Of a DNA stretch of 64,000 nucleotides, positions 19,359 through 29,329 are shown one piece after another. Below the pieces are notes generated by a model. It searched no databases and was not told where the DNA came from. It was given only the letters and a program-made list of their open reading frames with translations. Both the position numbers and the translations under genes were made by a program. Within the stretch, counting starts at the first letter, position 1. Every line of letters starts with the position of its first letter. The DNA lies in the NCBI RefSeq assembly GCF_002238045.1, contig NZ_NBYO01000003.1:310001-374000 (forward strand). Reading direction: 5' to 3'. The stretch comes from Notoacmeibacter marinus (GTDB lineage Bacteria; Pseudomonadota; Alphaproteobacteria; Rhizobiales; Rhizobiaceae).

Positions 19359-20045
19359 TCAGGCGGAAACGACCTTACCGGCAGAGAGGGTGACGCGGCG
19401 GTCCATGCGGGCGGCGATGTCAAGATTATGGGTGGCAATCAGAGCGCTCAAACCGGCGTGACGGACAAGAGAACTCAAAGCCTCGAACACGTAGGACGAT
19501 GTCTTGGGATCGAGGTTGCCGGTCGGCTCATCGGCCAGAAGAAGCGCTGGCGCATTGGCCACGCCGCGAGCGATCGCCACACGCTGTTGCTCGCCGCCCG
19601 ACAGTTCCGCCGGGCGATGGCTGGCACGCGGTCCGACCCGCATATAGTCCAGCAGTTCTTGGGCGCGGGACCTTGCAACCGAGGTGTCGACGCCGCGAAC
19701 GAGCTGCGGCATCATGACATTCTCGAGCGCCGTAAACTCCGGCAACAGATGGTGGAACTGATAGACGAAGCCGATCTCGCTGCGCCGCATGGCGGTGCGC
19801 TGATCGTCCGACAGCCGTCCGCACGACTTGCCAAGCAGTTTCACCTCGCCCGCATCGGGTTTTTCCAGCAGGCCGGCCAGGTGAAGAAGTGTCGATTTGC
19901 CGGTGCCGGACGGCGCGACCAGTGCGACCATTTCTCCCGGGAACAAAGTAAAATCCGCGCCCGACAGGATGACGAGCGGCTTCTTGGCCTCGTCATAGGC
20001 GCGGTCAACGCCGCAGAGTTCCAGAACGGGTTGCGCGTCACTCAT
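19359..20045 (-). CDS. lolD: Lipoprotein-releasing system ATPase LolD
   Basis: 228 residues with P-loop APSGTGKST, signature [14 protein letters not shown] and Walker [13 protein letters not shown]. The family-typical '[17 protein letters not shown]' and '[13 protein letters not shown]' (Q-loop) place it with LolD. It drives detachment of outer-membrane lipoproteins from the inner membrane with the LolC/E permease. Its start overlaps the end of lolC by 8 nt, so the two are translated as a pair. Confidence 0.95.
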   Translation of the reverse strand: MSDAQPVLELCGVDRAYDEAKKPLVILSGADFTLFPGEMVALVAPSGTGKSTLLHLAGLLEKPDAGEVKLLGKSCGRLSDDQRTAMRRSEIGFVYQFHHLLPEFTALENVMMPQLVRGVDTSVARSRAQELLDYMRVGPRASHRPAELSGGEQQRVAIARGVANAPALLLADEPTGNLDPKTSSYVFEALSSLVRHAGLSALIATHNLDIAARMDRRVTLSAGKVVSA

Positions 20046-21333
20046 AACGCAGGGCCTCGACGGGATCGATTCGCGCGGCTCGCAGAGCAGGCAGCAATGT
20101 GGCGAAGAAGGAGAGCGTCAGCGCCATCAGCAGCACAGCCACGGTTTCGCTGACATCCAGCTTGGCCGGCAACTGGCTGAGGAAATAGAGGTTCGGATCG
20201 AAAATCGTCGTGCCGGACAGCCAGGAGAAGAACTGGCGGATGCTCTCGATATTGGCGCAAACCAAGAGGCCGATCAGGAGGCCGGCAATGGTGCCGGTTA
20301 CGCCGATGGCCGCGCCGGTCATCATGAAGATGCGCAGCACCGCGCCGCGCGAGGCGCCGATCGTGCGCAGCACGGCAATGTCCCGCCCCTTGTCCTTCAC
20401 CAGCATGATCAGGCCCGAAATGATGTTGAGCGCGGCCACGAGTACGATCAGCGTCAAGATCATGAACATGACGTTCCGTTCGACCTGCAATGCGGAGAAG
20501 AAGCTGCGATTGCGCTCGCGCCAATCTGTCAACAGCACCGGCCGCCCCGCCGCCTCCTGCACGGCGGGCGTGATCGCCTCGACGTCGTCCGGTTCGTCGA
20601 GGAACACTTCGATCGAGCCGACCCGCCCTTCCTGATTGAAATAGAGCTGCGCTTCCGGCAGCGGCATGTAGACGATGCCGGCATCGTATTCGCTCATGCC
20701 GATCTCGAAAATGGCCGTGATCGGATACGCTTTCACACGCGGGGTCATACCCATCGGCGTCACGTCGCCATTGGGCGAGGTCAGCGTGATGAGGTCTCCG
20801 GCAATCAGACCGAGGCTTTCAGCGAGGCGCGCGCCGACAGCCACGCCCTCGGACTGTTCGAATCCGTCGAAGCTGCCCTGGCGGACATTCTGCGTCACCA
20901 TGTCGAGCTTCGGCAGGTCCTCATCGCGCACACCCCGAACCAGAACGCCGGTACTGACGCCCGATTTGCCATCGGCCAGCGCCTGCCCCTCGACAACAGG
21001 CAACGCAGCACGCACGCCGGCCAGCGCCGACACACGCTCGGCAATGGTATCGTAATCGTCCATCGGTGAATCGACCGGCTGCACGATGATATGGCCATTA
21101 ATGCCGAGGATGCGGGTCAGCAGTTCCTCGCGGAACCCGTTCATGACCGCCATTACGATGATGAGCGTGGCCACGCCCAGCATGATGCCGATGAAGGAAA
21201 TGAGCGCGATGGCCGAAACGAAGGTGTCCTTGCGGCGCGCGCGCAGATAGCGGAACGCGACCATGCGTTCGAACTTGCCGAAGGGCCGGGCCCTGGTATC
21301 GCCCGTCACGGAAGCTTCGGCTGCCACGCTCAT
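20038..21333 (-). CDS. lolC: Lipoprotein-releasing system permease LolC/LolE
   Basis: 431 residues. One N-terminal membrane helix ([25 protein letters not shown]) is followed by a ~200-residue periplasmic domain and three C-terminal helices, the MacB/LolC fold. Only one permease gene is present, so it probably acts as a homodimer (LolF-like) rather than a LolC-LolE pair. It overlaps proS by an ATGA junction and lolD by 8 nt. Confidence 0.93.
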   Translation of the reverse strand: MSVAAEASVTGDTRARPFGKFERMVAFRYLRARRKDTFVSAIALISFIGIMLGVATLIIVMAVMNGFREELLTRILGINGHIIVQPVDSPMDDYDTIAERVSALAGVRAALPVVEGQALADGKSGVSTGVLVRGVRDEDLPKLDMVTQNVRQGSFDGFEQSEGVAVGARLAESLGLIAGDLITLTSPNGDVTPMGMTPRVKAYPITAIFEIGMSEYDAGIVYMPLPEAQLYFNQEGRVGSIEVFLDEPDDVEAITPAVQEAAGRPVLLTDWRERNRSFFSALQVERNVMFMILTLIVLVAALNIISGLIMLVKDKGRDIAVLRTIGASRGAVLRIFMMTGAAIGVTGTIAGLLIGLLVCANIESIRQFFSWLSGTTIFDPNLYFLSQLPAKLDVSETVAVLLMALTLSFFATLLPALRAARIDPVEALRYE

Positions 21334-22664
21334 TGCATCGCGCCTGCCGCCAGCCTGTTCAGCGCCTCATCGAGCGGCATTTCCTGCTTGTCGCCACTCT
21401 TGCGGTCGCGCCATTCCACCACGCCATTGGCGAGGCCACGCGGACCGGTGACGATCTGGGCGGGAATGCCGATCAGTTCGTGTGTGGCGAATTTCGCGCC
21501 GGCGCGCTGATCGGTATCGTCCAATAGTGGGTCGAGCCCGCCATCCTTCGCCGCCCGATAGAGCTTTTCGGCAGCCTCGTCGCAAACGCCATCGCCGACT
21601 TTCATGTTGATGATGGACACATCGAAGGGCGCAACGCCCTTCGGCCAGACAATGCCCGCATCGTCATGGCTGGCCTCGATGATCGCGCCGAGAAGGCGTG
21701 TCGGCCCGATGCCGTAGCTGCCCATCGAAACCGGCACCTGCTGACCGTCCGGTCCCGCCACTCTGGCGCCCATGGGATCAGAATATTTCGTGCCGAAATG
21801 GAAGATGTGACCGACTTCGATACCCCTAGCGCTGATACGCTCGTCTTCTGGCAGTTTCTGCCAGGCGTCTTCGTCGTGCATCTCGTCTGTCGCGGCATAG
21901 GGCGTCGTCCACCTGGTCACCAGATCGGTGAGAACCTTGTCGTCACTGTAATCGGTATCCACGCCAGGCGTTTCAAATTCCAGAAAGGCGCGGTTGCAGA
22001 AGACCTCCGATTCACCGGTATCGGCCAGAACGATGAATTCGTGGGAAAGGTCGCCGCCAATCGGGCCGGTATCCGCCCGCATGGGAATGGCAGTCAGTCC
22101 ACAGCGTTCGAATGTCCGCAGATAGGCGACGAACATGCGGTAATAGGCAATCTTGCCGCGCTCATAATCGAGATCGAAGGAGTAGGCGTCCTTCATCAGA
22201 AATTCGCGGCCGCGCATCACGCCGAAACGAGGTCGCACCTCATCACGGAACTTCCACTGCATATGGTAGAGGTTGAGCGGCAGGTCCTTGTAGGATCGGA
22301 CATAGGTGCGGAAAATATCCGTTACCATTTCCTCATTGGTCGGGCCGTAGAGCATATCGCGGTCGTGCCGATCGCGAATACGCAGCATTTCCGGGCCGTA
22401 GGCGTTATAGCGCCCGCTTTCCTGCCAAAGGTCCGCCGGCTGCACCGTCGGCATCAGGATCTCGATGGCCCCGGCCCGGTTCTGCTCTTCGCGAACGATG
22501 TCGCAAACCTTGTCCAACACCTTCTTGCCAAGCGGCAGAAAGCTAAAAATACCGGCGGCCTGCTGTTTGATCATACCGGCGCGCAGCATCAGGCGATGGG
22601 ACACGATCTCCGCTTCGCGCGGCGTCTCTTTCAATATGGGCAGGAAGTAGTGCGACAAACGCAT
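21330..22664 (-). CDS. proS: Prolyl-tRNA synthetase, short bacterial type
   Basis: 444 residues of class II synthetase with the start [15 protein letters not shown], motif 2 ([30 protein letters not shown]) and motif 3 ([16 protein letters not shown]). It lacks the ~180-residue editing insertion of E. coli ProS; this short form is usual in alphaproteobacteria. First gene of the proS-lolC-lolD group. Its ~200-bp 5' region starts beyond a minus-strand terminator. Confidence 0.95.
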   Translation of the reverse strand: MRLSHYFLPILKETPREAEIVSHRLMLRAGMIKQQAAGIFSFLPLGKKVLDKVCDIVREEQNRAGAIEILMPTVQPADLWQESGRYNAYGPEMLRIRDRHDRDMLYGPTNEEMVTDIFRTYVRSYKDLPLNLYHMQWKFRDEVRPRFGVMRGREFLMKDAYSFDLDYERGKIAYYRMFVAYLRTFERCGLTAIPMRADTGPIGGDLSHEFIVLADTGESEVFCNRAFLEFETPGVDTDYSDDKVLTDLVTRWTTPYAATDEMHDEDAWQKLPEDERISARGIEVGHIFHFGTKYSDPMGARVAGPDGQQVPVSMGSYGIGPTRLLGAIIEASHDDAGIVWPKGVAPFDVSIINMKVGDGVCDEAAEKLYRAAKDGGLDPLLDDTDQRAGAKFATHELIGIPAQIVTGPRGLANGVVEWRDRKSGDKQEMPLDEALNRLAAGAMQ

Positions 22665-22860
22665 GTGGGTCGGCCTTTTGACACGGAAGGCGAAGGAGAA
22701 TCGGTCGGATCGACCGCAGTTGTGCGATCTTCTAAAGCAGAGTCCAGCCGATTAAAACCGCCAAGCGCCCGCTCCGGCGGACTGGCGCCGCGGCCTTTCA
22801 AAAGATGAGTAAAGTGGAAGGTTTTCCGCTCCTGGACCGAAAGGAACATTCGCAATTATC

Positions 22861-22894
22861 TAAAAACCGCTGGCGGCGGACTACGCCGCCCAGC
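22861..22894 (-). terminator. Intrinsic terminator (minus strand) upstream of proS
   Basis: Read on the minus strand, GCTGGGCGGCG and CGCCGCCAGC pair around a TAGTC loop with one bulged base, followed by GGTTTTTAG. It would end transcripts coming from the nuo...DUF1467 operon before proS. The remaining bases from 22665 to 22980 contain no gene that I can support. Confidence 0.6.
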
Positions 22895-22980
22895 AACATC
22901 TCGACCGTGCTGCAGTGCATCATAGATTTTTAGCGCGTACCACCAGATTTAAGGTGACAAAACGGCCAGCCTCTGCTTGT

Positions 22981-23146
22981 TTGCGCGACACATGAAAGAG
23001 CCGGGACCGAACCCGGTCTGTCAGAGCGCGAAATTTGTCTTGGGAGGATGAGATCGCGGCGCGCCTTGCGCAGCCGACCCGCAATGCGGGGAAACGATCA
23101 CGCGTTCGAACTATAACGGGACCGCTTGGCGGTCCCGTTTCCTTTT
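22981..23146 (+). ncRNA. Candidate structured small RNA (possibly alpha-r9/Smr9C-like)
   Basis: About 165 nt with four consecutive stem-loops: an imperfect long hairpin 22983-23029 (GCGC...GCGC outer pairs, GACA/TGTC, CCGGG/CCCGG inner pairs), 23057-23076 (CGGCGCGC with GCGCAGCCG), 23078-23090 (CCCGC aat GCGGG), and a terminator at 23115-23145. A purine-rich single-stranded TTGGGAGGATG lies between the first two. There is no long ORF. From memory, a rhizobial sRNA family (alpha-r9, Smr9C) lies beside proS in Sinorhizobium; that link is unverified. Boundaries are approximate. Confidence 0.55.
23115..23145 (+). terminator. Strong intrinsic terminator ending the candidate sRNA
   Basis: An 11-bp perfect stem, AACGGGACCGC (23115-23125) with GCGGTCCCGTT (23129-23139), has a 3-nt loop and is followed by TCCTTTT on the plus strand. 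The minus strand has no U run after the stem. A plus-strand transcript must therefore end here although no plus-strand protein gene precedes it. Confidence 0.8.
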
Positions 23147-23169
23147 GCAGTCCGCAAAAGCCAAAACGC

Positions 23170-23445
23170 CTACATATTGGGAATGAGTACCGGCAGATCG
23201 TTCAGCGACCAGCCCGACGCCCAGCTGACCAGCATGTAAAGGCCCATCAGCAAAGCGGATACGATCGTCGTACGCAAAAAGGCGCGTAGCATATGGCGCT
23301 TGCCCATTTCGGGCGCGCTATCCGGCGTGCCGAGCGTAACGCCCTCCTCCCCTTCGTTCTGCGCCCGCATGGAGAAAGGCAGAACGGCAAACAGTGTGAT
23401 CCACCAGAGCACGAAATAGACCGCCAATAAAAACGCCCAGTCCAT
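23170..23445 (-). CDS. DUF1467 family small membrane protein
   Basis: 91 residues with two membrane helices (about 3-25, FLLAVYFVLWWITLFAVLPF, and 60-80, TTIVSALLMGLYMLVSWASG) joined by an acidic loop. The opening 'AVYF..WW.TLFAVLPF..R.Q' is characteristic of DUF1467, a conserved alphaproteobacterial family of unknown function. It is the last gene of the nuo-birA-rnj-mce run, with its start 5 nt after the mce stop. Confidence 0.85.
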   Translation of the reverse strand: MDWAFLLAVYFVLWWITLFAVLPFSMRAQNEGEEGVTLGTPDSAPEMGKRHMLRAFLRTTIVSALLMGLYMLVSWASGWSLNDLPVLIPNM

Positions 23446-23450
23446 CGGCT

Positions 23451-23855
23451 CTAGACCTGCTCCAGCTCGACCAACGTGCCGGCGAAATCCTTCGGATGCA
23501 GGAAGAGAACCGGCTTGCCGTGGGCGCCCGTCTTCGGCTCGCCATCTCCCAGCACGCGCATCCCGTCGGCCTGGAGGCGGTCGCGCGCTGCAATGACGTC
23601 GTCAACCTCGTAACAGAGGTGGTGCATGCCGCCCGACGGGTTCTTCTGGAGGTAGGCGGCAATCGGTGAATCGTCGCCCAGTGGTTCGAGAAGCTCGACC
23701 TTCGTGTTCGGCAGTTCCACGAAGACGACTGTGACCCCGTGCTCTGGCAGCGCCTGCGGCTGACTGACGTTTGCGCCGAGCGTGTCGCGGTAAATCGCAG
23801 CAGCCGCTTCAAGATCGGGAACGGCGATGGCCACATGATTGAGACGTCCGAGCAT
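23451..23855 (-). CDS. mce: Methylmalonyl-CoA epimerase
   Basis: 134 residues of the vicinal-oxygen-chelate fold. It starts MLGRLNHVAIAVPDLEAA and contains 'GGMHHLCYEVDD' and a C-terminal 'GTLVELEQV', where the His and Glu ligands of this family lie. It interconverts (R)- and (S)-methylmalonyl-CoA in propionate catabolism. The start is placed at 23855 because GGGAGG lies 5 nt before that ATG; the frame is open upstream. It follows rnj by 43 nt. Confidence 0.9.
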   Translation of the reverse strand: MLGRLNHVAIAVPDLEAAAAIYRDTLGANVSQPQALPEHGVTVVFVELPNTKVELLEPLGDDSPIAAYLQKNPSGGMHHLCYEVDDVIAARDRLQADGMRVLGDGEPKTGAHGKPVLFLHPKDFAGTLVELEQV

Positions 23856-23898
23856 AATGCCTCCCTTCGTTTGTTGAACCGGTCCGAGCAACCGGACC

Positions 23899-25566
23899 TC
23901 AGACCTGGGACACGAAAACGGTCACCTGCGGTTTTTTGCCCCATACATCGCGCGCTTCGGCGCGAATGGCACGACGGGCAGCCTCGGCGACGAGGTCGAG
24001 GTCTCGGCGCCGCTTGGTCGGGATGCTCTCAATCGCACCGATCGCGGCTTCCAGAAGAATGTCCTCCAGCCCTTCGCCGCCGCCATCGGTGAAGGGTAGA
24101 CCGACCGCTTCGATATCCGGATCATCCAGAAGGTTCAGTTTCTCGTCCATGATGACGTTGAGGCACACGATTCCGGCGAAAGCGAGCTTGCGACGATCGC
24201 GCAGGCCGATCTGGCGGTCATCGCCATAGAGAAGGCCATCCTTGTAATGACGGCCCGCCTCGATCTTGTCGACGATTTCCGCATTGCCAGGAGCGATCTT
24301 CAGAAGGTCGCCATTGCGGATAGACGCAACCTGCGCAATGCCCTCACCCGCCGCCAAAGCAGCATGGGCCGCCAGATGCGCCGCTTCCCCGTGCACCGGC
24401 ACGGCAATGGTGGGCCGCGTGAGGCCGTACATGCGGCGCAATTCGTTCCGGCGCGGATGTCCCGAGACATGCACGAGCGCTTCGTCGTTCTCCAGAATGC
24501 GCACCCCCATTTCTACAAGGCCGTTCTTGATGTCGTTGATGGCCTTCTCATTGCCCGGAATGGCGCGCGAGGAGAAGATCACCATATCGCCCTTGGTCAG
24601 GCTGAGGGACCGCATTTCATCGCGCGCCAGCTTGGCCAGCGCCGCGCGCGACTCTCCCTGGCTGCCGGTGCAGATTACGGCGAGATTTTCGCGCGGAATG
24701 CTGTCGGCCTCGTCTTCGGAAACCGGCTCGGGCAAGCCGTCAAGGTAGCCGAGATCGCCCGCCACATCCATGACGCGCCGCATGGAGCGGCCTAGGACCA
24801 GCAGCGAACGACCGCTATCGCGGGCCGCTTCCATGACGGAACGGATACGGCCGACATTGGACGAAAAGGTCGTGATGACCACCCGCCCCGGCGCCTTCGT
24901 GATCTGCTCGGTCAGACTTTCATTGACCGCCTTCTCCGAAGGGCTTTCGCCATCCGTCATCGCATTGGTGCTGTCGCAGACCAAAGCGAGAAGGCCTTCA
25001 TCGCCGATCTTCGATAATTGGTCCTCGTCCACCGGCTGGCCGAGGGCGGGCTCCGGATCGAACTTCCAATCGCCTGTGTGCAGCACACGGCCGAACTCCG
25101 TCTCGATCAGCAGGCTGAACGGCTCAGGGATCGAGTGGGTAACCGAAATGGCCTTGATACTGAAGGGGCCGACCGCGAAGGTCTCATTGGCCTTAAACAG
25201 CCTGATGTCGATCTGATGTCGCTGATGCGGCTCACGCTTGGATTCCAGCATCGCGGCGGTGAACGCGCTCATATGGACCGGGCATTCCAGGCGTGGCCAA
25301 AGGTCCAGAATAGCGCCGTAATGATCTTCATGGGCATGCGTGATGACCATGCCGAGGAGATTGTCGCGCTGCTCCTCGATAAAAGAAATGTCCGGCAGAA
25401 CGAGGTCCACCCCAGGCAGTTCGGGTCCCGGAAAGGTCACACCGCAATCGACGATCATCCATTTGCGGCTGCTCTTCGGCCCGATACCGTAGAGGCCGAA
25501 ATTCATGCCGATTTCGCCAACCCCGCCAAGCGGCGCGAAAACGAGTTCGTTATTCTTTTTATTCAT
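23899..25566 (-). CDS. rnj: Ribonuclease J
   Basis: 555 residues of a metallo-beta-lactamase/beta-CASP nuclease. The zinc motif HAHEDHYGA, the HTGDWKFD segment, a beta-CASP region (STNAMTDGESPSE) and the 'HVSGHPRRNELRRMYGL' motif are visible. The enzyme has 5'-3' exo- and endonuclease activity in mRNA and rRNA processing. It lies 7 nt after birA in the operon. No RNase E is in this window to compare with. Confidence 0.95.
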   Translation of the reverse strand: MNKKNNELVFAPLGGVGEIGMNFGLYGIGPKSSRKWMIVDCGVTFPGPELPGVDLVLPDISFIEEQRDNLLGMVITHAHEDHYGAILDLWPRLECPVHMSAFTAAMLESKREPHQRHQIDIRLFKANETFAVGPFSIKAISVTHSIPEPFSLLIETEFGRVLHTGDWKFDPEPALGQPVDEDQLSKIGDEGLLALVCDSTNAMTDGESPSEKAVNESLTEQITKAPGRVVITTFSSNVGRIRSVMEAARDSGRSLLVLGRSMRRVMDVAGDLGYLDGLPEPVSEDEADSIPRENLAVICTGSQGESRAALAKLARDEMRSLSLTKGDMVIFSSRAIPGNEKAINDIKNGLVEMGVRILENDEALVHVSGHPRRNELRRMYGLTRPTIAVPVHGEAAHLAAHAALAAGEGIAQVASIRNGDLLKIAPGNAEIVDKIEAGRHYKDGLLYGDDRQIGLRDRRKLAFAGIVCLNVIMDEKLNLLDDPDIEAVGLPFTDGGGEGLEDILLEAAIGAIESIPTKRRRDLDLVAEAARRAIRAEARDVWGKKPQVTVFVSQV

Positions 25567-25573
25567 TGAGGTC

Positions 25574-26356
25574 TCATTTGAAAAAGAGGTCGCCCGCTGA
25601 AATCCGGGACAGCTGCCCGTCAGGCCTTTCGAGCATCAGATAACCCTCCGAATCCAATCCGGCGAACAAGCCGGTGAGGGTGTCGTTATCCAAATTGACG
25701 CGGATGGGCTTGCCGATCCCCTGCGCCCGGTCCATCCACAATTGGCGGATCGCGGCAAAGCCGTTGCCATTGTCCCAGAGGATAAGAGCTTCCGCCATCT
25801 CTGCTGCTAGATAGGGCATCAGACCCGCCGCCGCCACGTCGGCACCCTCGGCGGAGAGATGTGTGGCCGGGTAGGCAGGATTGTCGGGATGGTGACGACA
25901 ATTGATGCCGCAACCAATGATGATCGACAGGCCGGAAGGCTCGTCGACCGCTTCCAGCAATATGCCGTTGACCTTCGCGCCGTCGATCAGCACGTCATTG
26001 GGCCATTTCAGCCGTAGCCGGCGGTCGGCATAGGGAAGAAAATGCCCGATCGCACGGTGGACCGCCAACGCCGCCACCAGCGGCAACGTTCCCGCCAACG
26101 ATGCACGACCATCCAGTGGCAAAAGAAGCGAAGCGTAAAGGTTGCCCGGCTCGCTGACCCAGCTCCGACCTCGCCGCGCCCGACCCGCAAGCTGCCGCTC
26201 GGCCATAATCCAGACCGGACCGGTTTCACCCGCCGACGCCCTGCGACGTGCCTCGACATTGGTGCTGTCCACATCGCCGAGCGCAATGAGGCCGACGCCT
26301 TCCGGCCAGCGCGGATCGGCAAGAATTCTTGCAGCGTTAGCGGCGGGATGCGTCAC
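25574..26356 (-). CDS. birA: Biotin-[acetyl-CoA-carboxylase] ligase (no DNA-binding domain)
   Basis: 260 residues with the biotin-protein ligase core: the nucleotide-binding segment '[27 protein letters not shown]', '[23 protein letters not shown]' and the C-terminal beta-barrel. It lacks the N-terminal repressor domain of E. coli BirA, so it is an enzyme only. It biotinylates carboxylase carrier proteins. The start is a GTG overlapping the nuoN stop by 4 nt (GTGA). Confidence 0.92.
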   Translation of the reverse strand: MTHPAANAARILADPRWPEGVGLIALGDVDSTNVEARRRASAGETGPVWIMAERQLAGRARRGRSWVSEPGNLYASLLLPLDGRASLAGTLPLVAALAVHRAIGHFLPYADRRLRLKWPNDVLIDGAKVNGILLEAVDEPSGLSIIIGCGINCRHHPDNPAYPATHLSAEGADVAAAGLMPYLAAEMAEALILWDNGNGFAAIRQLWMDRAQGIGKPIRVNLDNDTLTGLFAGLDSEGYLMLERPDGQLSRISAGDLFFK

Positions 26357-27798
26357 CCGGCGAAGAAAGCCCGGGCCGCGACTTCCGCATAGGCTTCGAC
26401 CGGGCCGGCCACGATCACATAGAGAAGCGTGAAGACCGTCGATACGCCAAGCACGGTGCCAAGTTCGCCCTGGACCGGCTCAAGCCGTCCCAAAGGCTCG
26501 TCGAACCACATGATCTTGATGATCCGGAGATAGTAGAACGCTCCGACGACGCTGGCGATCACGCCGATAATGGCCAGCGCGTAGAGATCGGCCTCAATCG
26601 CAGCGAGGAAGACATACCATTTGGCCCAGAATCCGGCGAGAGGCGGGATACCGGCCAGGCTGAACATCAGAACCGTCAGGGCCGTTGCCATCAATGGATT
26701 GGTCGAGGAGAGCCCTGCCAGATCGGAAATGTTCTCGAAATTGCCGCCCTTCCTGCGCATGGCGAGGATGAAGGCAAAAGCGCCAAGCGTCATCGCCAGA
26801 TAGATCAGCATATATATCGCGACGCCGCGCACACCGGCCTGCGTTCCAGCCGCCAGACCGACAAGTGCGAAACCCATATGGCCAATGGAGGAGTAGGCCA
26901 TCAGGCGTTTGATGTTGCTCTGGCCGATAGCGGCAAAGCTGCCCAGCACCATGGAGGCGATGGCGATGAAAGCGACGATCTGCTGCCAGTCGGACGTCAG
27001 CGGCTCGAACGCATCCATAACGACGCGGACAAGCAACGCCATGGCCGCCATTTTGGGGGCGGCGGCGAAGAAGGCCGTGACCGGCGTCGGCGCACCCTCA
27101 TAAACATCGGGCGTCCACATATGAAACGGCACAGCGGAAATCTTGAAGGCCAGGCCCGCCAGCACGAAAACAAGGCCGAAGAGAAGGCCGAGCTGACGCT
27201 CTTCGCCGTTTGTGACGGCCGCTGCGATGCCCTCGAACTCGACCGTTCCGGTATAGCCGTAAACGAGGCTGATCCCGTAGAGCAGCATGCCCGAAGAGAG
27301 GGCGCCGAGGACGAAATATTTCAAACCCGCCTCTGTCGCGCGCACGCTGTCGCGATTGATCGCGGCGACGACGTAAAGCGCCAGGCTCTGTAGTTCCAGG
27401 CCCATATAGAGGCTGAGCATGGAATTGGCGGAAATCATGAACATCATGCCGAGCGTCGCCAACATGATGAGGACGGGAAACTCGAACTTGTCGAAGCGCT
27501 CGGCCTTGGCGAAGCCGACACTCATGACGAGTGTTACGGCCGAGCCGATCAGCGTCAGGATCTTCATGAAGCGGGTGAAGCTGTCCGACACGAAGGCATC
27601 GTTGAAGGCCGTGCCGTCGGTCGGCATCAGGATGACGAGCGCGCCGGCGAAGATCAGGATGGCAACGGCCAGCCCGTTCACGATCCGCACACCGCTGCCG
27701 GTCGCGAACACGCCGATCATCAGCAGCGATACCGCGCCCAGAACGATGACCAGCTCCGGCGCCAGAGCGATGAGTCCCGAATTGAGATCGATCGACAT
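26353..27798 (-). CDS. nuoN: NADH-quinone oxidoreductase subunit N
   Basis: 481 residues with about 14 membrane helices, one of the three antiporter-like proton-pumping subunits of complex I. Family segments include [11 protein letters not shown], '[16 protein letters not shown]', '[22 protein letters not shown]' and '[12 protein letters not shown]', which carry conserved pumping Lys and His residues. It is the distal nuo gene, 12 nt after nuoM, and overlaps birA by 4 nt. Confidence 0.96.
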   Translation of the reverse strand: MSIDLNSGLIALAPELVIVLGAVSLLMIGVFATGSGVRIVNGLAVAILIFAGALVILMPTDGTAFNDAFVSDSFTRFMKILTLIGSAVTLVMSVGFAKAERFDKFEFPVLIMLATLGMMFMISANSMLSLYMGLELQSLALYVVAAINRDSVRATEAGLKYFVLGALSSGMLLYGISLVYGYTGTVEFEGIAAAVTNGEERQLGLLFGLVFVLAGLAFKISAVPFHMWTPDVYEGAPTPVTAFFAAAPKMAAMALLVRVVMDAFEPLTSDWQQIVAFIAIASMVLGSFAAIGQSNIKRLMAYSSIGHMGFALVGLAAGTQAGVRGVAIYMLIYLAMTLGAFAFILAMRRKGGNFENISDLAGLSSTNPLMATALTVLMFSLAGIPPLAGFWAKWYVFLAAIEADLYALAIIGVIASVVGAFYYLRIIKIMWFDEPLGRLEPVQGELGTVLGVSTVFTLLYVIVAGPVEAYAEVAARAFFAG

Positions 27799-27810
27799 AT
27801 CGATGTTCCC

Positions 27811-29328
27811 CTAGCGCTGCAGAAGTGCGGCGGCTTGCGCGCCGTCCGAGACGGCCCGTTCGATTTCATTGAGAAGCTGGTCGACGGACGCCGCCATCAC
27901 ATCGAAGATCGGCATCGGCCACACGCCGAACAGAATGACCAGCGCCACCAGCGGATAGAGAATGAAGCGCTCGCGGCTGGACAGATCGACCAGACCCTTC
28001 AGGCTCTCCTTGTCCAGCTTGCCATAGACGACACGGCGATAAAGCCAGAGTGCATAAGCCGCCGACAGGATCACGCCGAGCGTGGCAATGGCGGCGTACC
28101 ATGGCTGGGTCTGGAACGTACCGAGCAGCGTGAGAAACTCGCCGACGAAGCCGGAGGTGCCTGGCAGGCCGACATTGGCCATGGTCAGGATCAGGAAGGC
28201 CACGGCGTATTTCGGCATATTGTTGACGAGGCCGCCATAGGCCGCGATCTCTCGGGTATGCATGCGGTCGTAAACAACGCCGACGCAAAGGAAGAGCGCG
28301 CCGGACACCAGGCCGTGGCTCAACATCTGGAAGATCGCGCCCTGCACACCCCACTCGTTGAAGGCGAAGATGCCCATCGTTACGTAGCCCATGTGAGCGA
28401 CCGACGAATAGGCGATCAGCTTCTTCATATCCTCCTGCATGAGCGCGACGAGCGACGTATAGACGATCGCCACGACCGACAGCGCCATGACCATTGGCTG
28501 GAAGAAGACCGACGCATCCGGGAACATGGGCAGCGAAAAGCGCAGGAAGCCGTAGCCGCCCATCTTCAGAAGAATGCCCGCCAGCAGGACGGAGCCCGCC
28601 GTCGGCGCCTCGACGTGGGCGTCCGGCAGCCAGGTATGGACCGGCCACATCGGCATCTTCACGGCGAAGGAGGCGAAGAAGGCCAGCCATAGCCAGGTCT
28701 GCATTTCGGCCGGGAAATCATAGGCCAGCAATTCGCGGATGTCAGTGGTGCCGGCCATGCCGTACATCGCCATGATGGCGAGCAGCATCAGCACCGAGCC
28801 GAGCAGCGTGTAGAGGAAGAACTTGAACGAGGCGTAGACCCGTCGCTTGCCGCCCCACACGCCGATGATCAGGAACATCGGGATCAGACCGGCTTCGAAG
28901 AAGACATAGAAGAGCACCAGGTCGAGCGCGCAGAAGACGCCGATCATCAGCGCTTCGAGCACCAGGAAGGCGATCATGTATTCCTTCAGCCGGTGTTCGA
29001 TGGCGCGCCATGAGGCGATGATGCAGATCGGCATCAGGAAGGTGGTCAGGATGACGAACAGCATGGAAATGCCGTCGACGCCCATACGATAGCCGATATT
29101 GCCGCCGAGCCAGGCGATCTCCTCTTCCATCTGGAAGCCGGCATAGCCATTGTCGAACCGGATCCAGATGACCAGCGACAGAAGGAAAGTGACGACGGTG
29201 ACCAGAAGCGCGACATTGCGAATGTTGCGCCGGCCATAGCCTTCGTCATCATCGCGGATCAGCGCGATCATGAGCGCGCCGAGGATCGGCAGAAACGTTA
29301 CCAGAGATAGGATCGGCCAGTCAGTCAT
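27811..29328 (-). CDS. nuoM: NADH-quinone oxidoreductase subunit M
   Basis: 505 residues, antiporter-like. Recognisable segments are '[21 protein letters not shown]' (conserved Glu in helix 5), '[37 protein letters not shown]' split over the central helices, and '[14 protein letters not shown]'. It is a proton-translocating subunit of the complex I membrane arm. It starts 1 nt after the nuoL stop. Confidence 0.97.
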   Translation of the reverse strand: MTDWPILSLVTFLPILGALMIALIRDDDEGYGRRNIRNVALLVTVVTFLLSLVIWIRFDNGYAGFQMEEEIAWLGGNIGYRMGVDGISMLFVILTTFLMPICIIASWRAIEHRLKEYMIAFLVLEALMIGVFCALDLVLFYVFFEAGLIPMFLIIGVWGGKRRVYASFKFFLYTLLGSVLMLLAIMAMYGMAGTTDIRELLAYDFPAEMQTWLWLAFFASFAVKMPMWPVHTWLPDAHVEAPTAGSVLLAGILLKMGGYGFLRFSLPMFPDASVFFQPMVMALSVVAIVYTSLVALMQEDMKKLIAYSSVAHMGYVTMGIFAFNEWGVQGAIFQMLSHGLVSGALFLCVGVVYDRMHTREIAAYGGLVNNMPKYAVAFLILTMANVGLPGTSGFVGEFLTLLGTFQTQPWYAAIATLGVILSAAYALWLYRRVVYGKLDKESLKGLVDLSSRERFILYPLVALVILFGVWPMPIFDVMAASVDQLLNEIERAVSDGAQAAALLQR

Positions 29329-29329
29329 C

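Noticed and set aside
22981-23110. Tested the proS-upstream structured region as 6S or SRP RNA
   Set aside because: It lacks the SRP apical motif (GGAAGGAAGCAGCC-like) and a single long bubble-containing hairpin typical of 6S; a multi-hairpin sRNA fits better.
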